A DNA stretch of 64,000 nt, from contig NC_135560.1 of NCBI RefSeq assembly GCF_964340395.1, positions 2,885,998-2,949,997 of the forward strand, read 5' to 3'. Positions 60,846 to 64,000 of the stretch are shown here, one piece after another. The position numbers were made by a program, and so were the translations under genes. Origin of the DNA: Glandiceps talaboti (Eukaryota > Hemichordata > Enteropneusta > Spengelidae). Every line of letters starts with the position of its first letter. The first letter of the stretch is position 1. The notes beneath the pieces are model-generated. The model searched no databases. It was not told the origin of the DNA and saw only the letters and a list, made by a program, of their open reading frames with translations.

Positions 60846-62540
60846 ACATGAATGTATTGCATTACAATAACAACTTACGTATTCAACTAATGGTGGAAAA
60901 AAAGCTGAATATGTGCCTGTATATCATATATATGTATATCTGAATGACATTACCATGATTGTGATTAACTCCTCTCTGATTACATTTATTTACTATGGAT
61001 GAAGTACAACATGAAAATCAATTTTATTTAACTACAGTGGGAAGAACTGCCACCATTAATTAGTGGTAACTGAAAATTGTGGGGTAAAAAAGTATTAGGG
61101 CAATTACTTTAAATCTATTATTTGCCAGAAAATTGTCAAGTAAATTGAGACTATAAATTTCTTCTCATTACAGTTTTCACATCTTTCTGTAAAAAGAAAT
61201 ATTGATGAGGTAAGTTTTCAATTCATTATATTATAACTATATATAGGACTCTTAGATAAACTGAATAAGAGTAAGTAGTTTATTTACTTACATTGTAGGT
61301 ATAGAAGATAAAAGCTTTATGAAATGGAATACTTCTCAAGCTTATCTCCTTCCCCACCCATACCCCATTTGATCAAGCCACTAGATCTCCCCCCCCCCCA
61401 CCCCTGTAGGCTAGGCACATAAAATGCTACCATAGAGTCGACACATTGGCAGCTTATTAATTTTCCCATCTACAGTGTATATAAATGTGGGGCAGATCAT
61501 TCCAATGATTTATGATGCATTTGAACACTGTGTAATATTTAGAGAGACTGGCCAGCTTTGTCAATACCCTCCTGTGGTAGATAAATTACAAGAGGTGAAT
61601 CGCCATGGGTATTAAATTATGGTAATTCCATTATTCTTTCATCAACTGCAGGTGCAGCAAAACACATTAATATATACATGTAGTTGCTTCTCACAAACAC
61701 AAACAACATATCATAATCACATACAATTTTGGTTTTATTCCAGACACTGTAAAATGTAGGTTTACATGTACATGTACATTTTACAGTCTATAATAATGGG
61801 ATCATAATAGTCTTGGTCTAAAATGCTATCAATCCTTCCATTACAAGTTGAACTTGGTCTGAAATGGGGGTAAATATTTTTAAATGGGATATGAAATTTA
61901 GCACCAGAGCAGCACATCCCTACAAACCAGAAGATGACTCCCCCCTCCCTTCCAGTGATGAATCTCAAATGTATTGTCTAACCAAGTATCAGTTAACAGA
62001 ATATTAAACATAAAACACATATGACCATTTAATGTATACACTGAATTTAGCATATTATGATAGTTTTATTAAAATACAACTAAATATCTTTCCACTGAGA
62101 AATTAAAAGCACTTTTGCTTGTTCTACTTTATTTCAGTTTAACTTTGAAAGGATGCCAATGACCACTTATTTATTGCCATATAATAACAATGTACATGTA
62201 CTTTGATTGTGTCAGACATTACGTCAATATACTGGCAAGATGTTATTTCCTGTCTTTCTGGAAAGGTCATCAGCATCAACCCCTCAAAGTGTACACAGGT
62301 ACATTGTATACACTTCATCTAGTACATGTATTCCCCAAGTACATAATAATTCTAATAGATATAGTACTTCAGATTCAGTTTCCCTAATTGGTCATTGTTG
62401 CATGTATCATACACATACTGCTGGAGGCACACACAGATTGATTTACATGCTTCACTGATTAATGTAAGGTTTTTTTTTCTTCGTCAAATGGCACACATGG
62501 CTTGATGAATATGAAATAGGTCTGGTTCACTGACGAAAAA
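60846..62540. other. Intron or intergenic DNA, no gene seen
   Basis: No COPE-like exon found on the - strand. A C-rich run lies at 61390-61405. ORFs at 61762 (-) and 62190-62458 (+) lack recognisable domains. Confidence 0.45.
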
Positions 62541-62780
62541 TGATACAGTGCTTTTTTACAGAGGGGTAGATACCGGGAGGTATTTAGAATTCACCCCACT
62601 GCCCCTCTCCCCTCTTTTACTGTAGTGATAGGTATTCAGAATTGACCACACTACTGAGGCCACTCTTTTTCTTTTTACTGTAGTGCTTCTATACAGAGTG
62701 GTAGATTTAGAATTTTCCACCCTGCCCCACCTCTCCCTCCCACCCTTACTCTTTTTACTGTAACATTTTTGTACCGTTGT
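62541..62780. repeat. Decayed tandem repeat
   Basis: Three to four diverged units share CTTTTTACTGTAG, then AGAGTGGTAGAT or similar, then TTTAGAATT. Units vary in length (about 65-95 bases). Confidence 0.6.
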
Positions 62781-62884
62781 AAATATTTAGAATTTACCAT
62801 ATCTCCACACTCAAACTGTGACATAGTTATGGAACACTGGTTTGACTGCCTTCAATGATGGGTTGGTCAAAGTCATATTTGTCC

Positions 62885-64000
62885 CTATGATGATAGTCTA
62901 GTTCCTATACAGTATCATTACCATTTACACCTCCACTCACAGTGTAGTTCCTATACAGTATCATTACCATTTACACCTCCACTCACACTCACAGTCTAGT
63001 TCCTATACAGTATCATTACCATTTACACCTCCACTCACAGTCTAGTTCCTATATCGTATCATTACCATTTACACCTCCACTCACAGTCTAGTTTCTATAC
63101 AGTATCGTCACCATTTACACCTCCACTCACAGTCTAGTTCCTATACAGTATCATTACCATTTACACCTCCACTCACATAGTCTAGTTCCTATACAATATC
63201 ATTATTATTTACACCTCCACTCATAATCTAGTTCCTATACAGTATCATTACCATTTACACCTCCACTCACAGTCTAGTTCCTATACAGTATCGTCACCAT
63301 TTACACCTCCACTCAGTCTAGTTCCTATACAGTATCATTACCATTTACACCTCCACTCACATAGTCTAGTTCCTATACAATATCATTATTATTTACACCT
63401 CCACTCATAATCTAGTTCCTATACAGTATCATTACCATTTACACCTCCACTCACAGTGTAGTTCCTATACAGTATCATTACCATTTACACCTCCACTCAC
63501 ACTCACAGTCTAGTTCCTATACAGTATCATTACCATTTACACCTCCACTCACAGTCTAGTTCCTATATCGTATCATTACCATTTACACCTCCACTCACAG
63601 TCTAGTTTCTATACAGTATCGTCACCATTTACACCTCCACTCACAGTCTAGTTCCTATACAGTATCATTACCATTTACACCTCCACTCACATAGTCTAGT
63701 TCCTATACAATATCATTATTATTTACACCTCCACTCATAATCTAGTTCCTATACAGTATCATTACCATTTACACCTCCACTCACAGTCTAGTTCCTATAC
63801 AGTATCGTCACCATTTACACCTCCACTCACAGTCTAGTTCCTATACAGTATCATTACCATTTACACCTCCACTCACATAGTCTAGTTCCTATACAATATC
63901 ATTATTATTTACACCTCCACTCATAATCTAGTTCCTATACAGTATCATTACCATTTACACCTCCACTCACAGTCTAGTTCCTATACAGTATCGTCACCAT
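62885..64000. repeat. 46-bp minisatellite, about 23 copies, runs off the window
   Basis: The unit contains CAGTCTAGTTCCTATACAGT, ATCATTACCATTTACACCTC and CACTCA. Variant units (CACTCACACTCACAG, TATATCGTATC, TATTATTTACACC) recur in the same order, giving a higher-order period near 516 bases (compare 62937 onward with 63453 onward). Confidence 0.95.

Noticed and set aside
60362-60862. 166-codon - strand ORF rich in LYLALYIILYYLPV-like hydrophobic repeats
   Set aside because: It is the 37-bp minisatellite translated frame after frame, starting from the hairpin region; not a membrane protein.
61171-61206. Possible 36-base + strand exon between CATTACAG and GTAAGT
   Set aside because: Splice-like borders alone; no similarity and no neighbouring exon in phase.

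Overview
The window looks like nuclear DNA of an animal, most likely a marine invertebrate: AT-rich, intron-rich, and dominated by tandem repeats and decayed mobile elements. It has no bacterial features (no operons, no dense coding). I cannot name the species or phylum. Only three genes can be supported: the last part of a class A G-protein-coupled receptor (+ strand, about 5.4-6.4 kb), the 3' half of COPE, the epsilon subunit of the COPI coat (- strand, six exons spread over 24.4-59.5 kb), and a seven-exon gene of the SAMD3-like family (+ strand, 35.6-39.1 kb). The SAMD3-like gene lies inside the 22.9-kb COPE intron on the opposite strand.

Layout. 1-5.4 kb: minisatellites, a near-perfect 160-bp hairpin and a mobile element with about five 147-bp internal repeats. 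5.4-6.4 kb: terminal GPCR exon. 6.4-24.4 kb: intergenic, with minisatellites (including a 32-bp array that creates a spurious 420-codon ORF), a decayed non-LTR retrotransposon at 14.5-15.35 kb, microsatellites, a second hairpin element, a dispersed ~300-bp repeat family and a second copy of the 147-bp-core element. 24.4-59.5 kb: COPE, whose introns are filled with arrays of units from about 31 to 122 bp. 59.5-64 kb: the intron upstream of the first COPE exon seen, with further arrays; the COPE 5' exons lie beyond the window.

The most interesting structure is at 33,882-42,264. It begins and ends with the inverted sequence CACTACCAGAAAT and is flanked by the 3-bp direct repeat CAA, which is the signature of the CACTA/EnSpm (CMC) transposon superfamily. 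Inside are a left array (91-bp unit, about 15 copies), the SAMD3-like gene, and a right array (31-bp unit, about 68 copies). Both arrays are built from the palindrome CAAGAATTCTTG. Most right-hand units also contain a textbook three-part heat-shock element (TTCnnGAAnnTTC). No transposase is visible, and the gene carries a frameshift at an A10 run and an in-frame TGA. I read it as a large non-autonomous or decaying CACTA-like element carrying a host-like gene, with dozens of potential HSF-binding sites at one end, all sitting in a housekeeping-gene intron.

The genes do not form a pathway. COPE acts in Golgi-to-ER vesicle transport, the receptor in signalling, and the SAMD3-like protein has no known role that I can assign.
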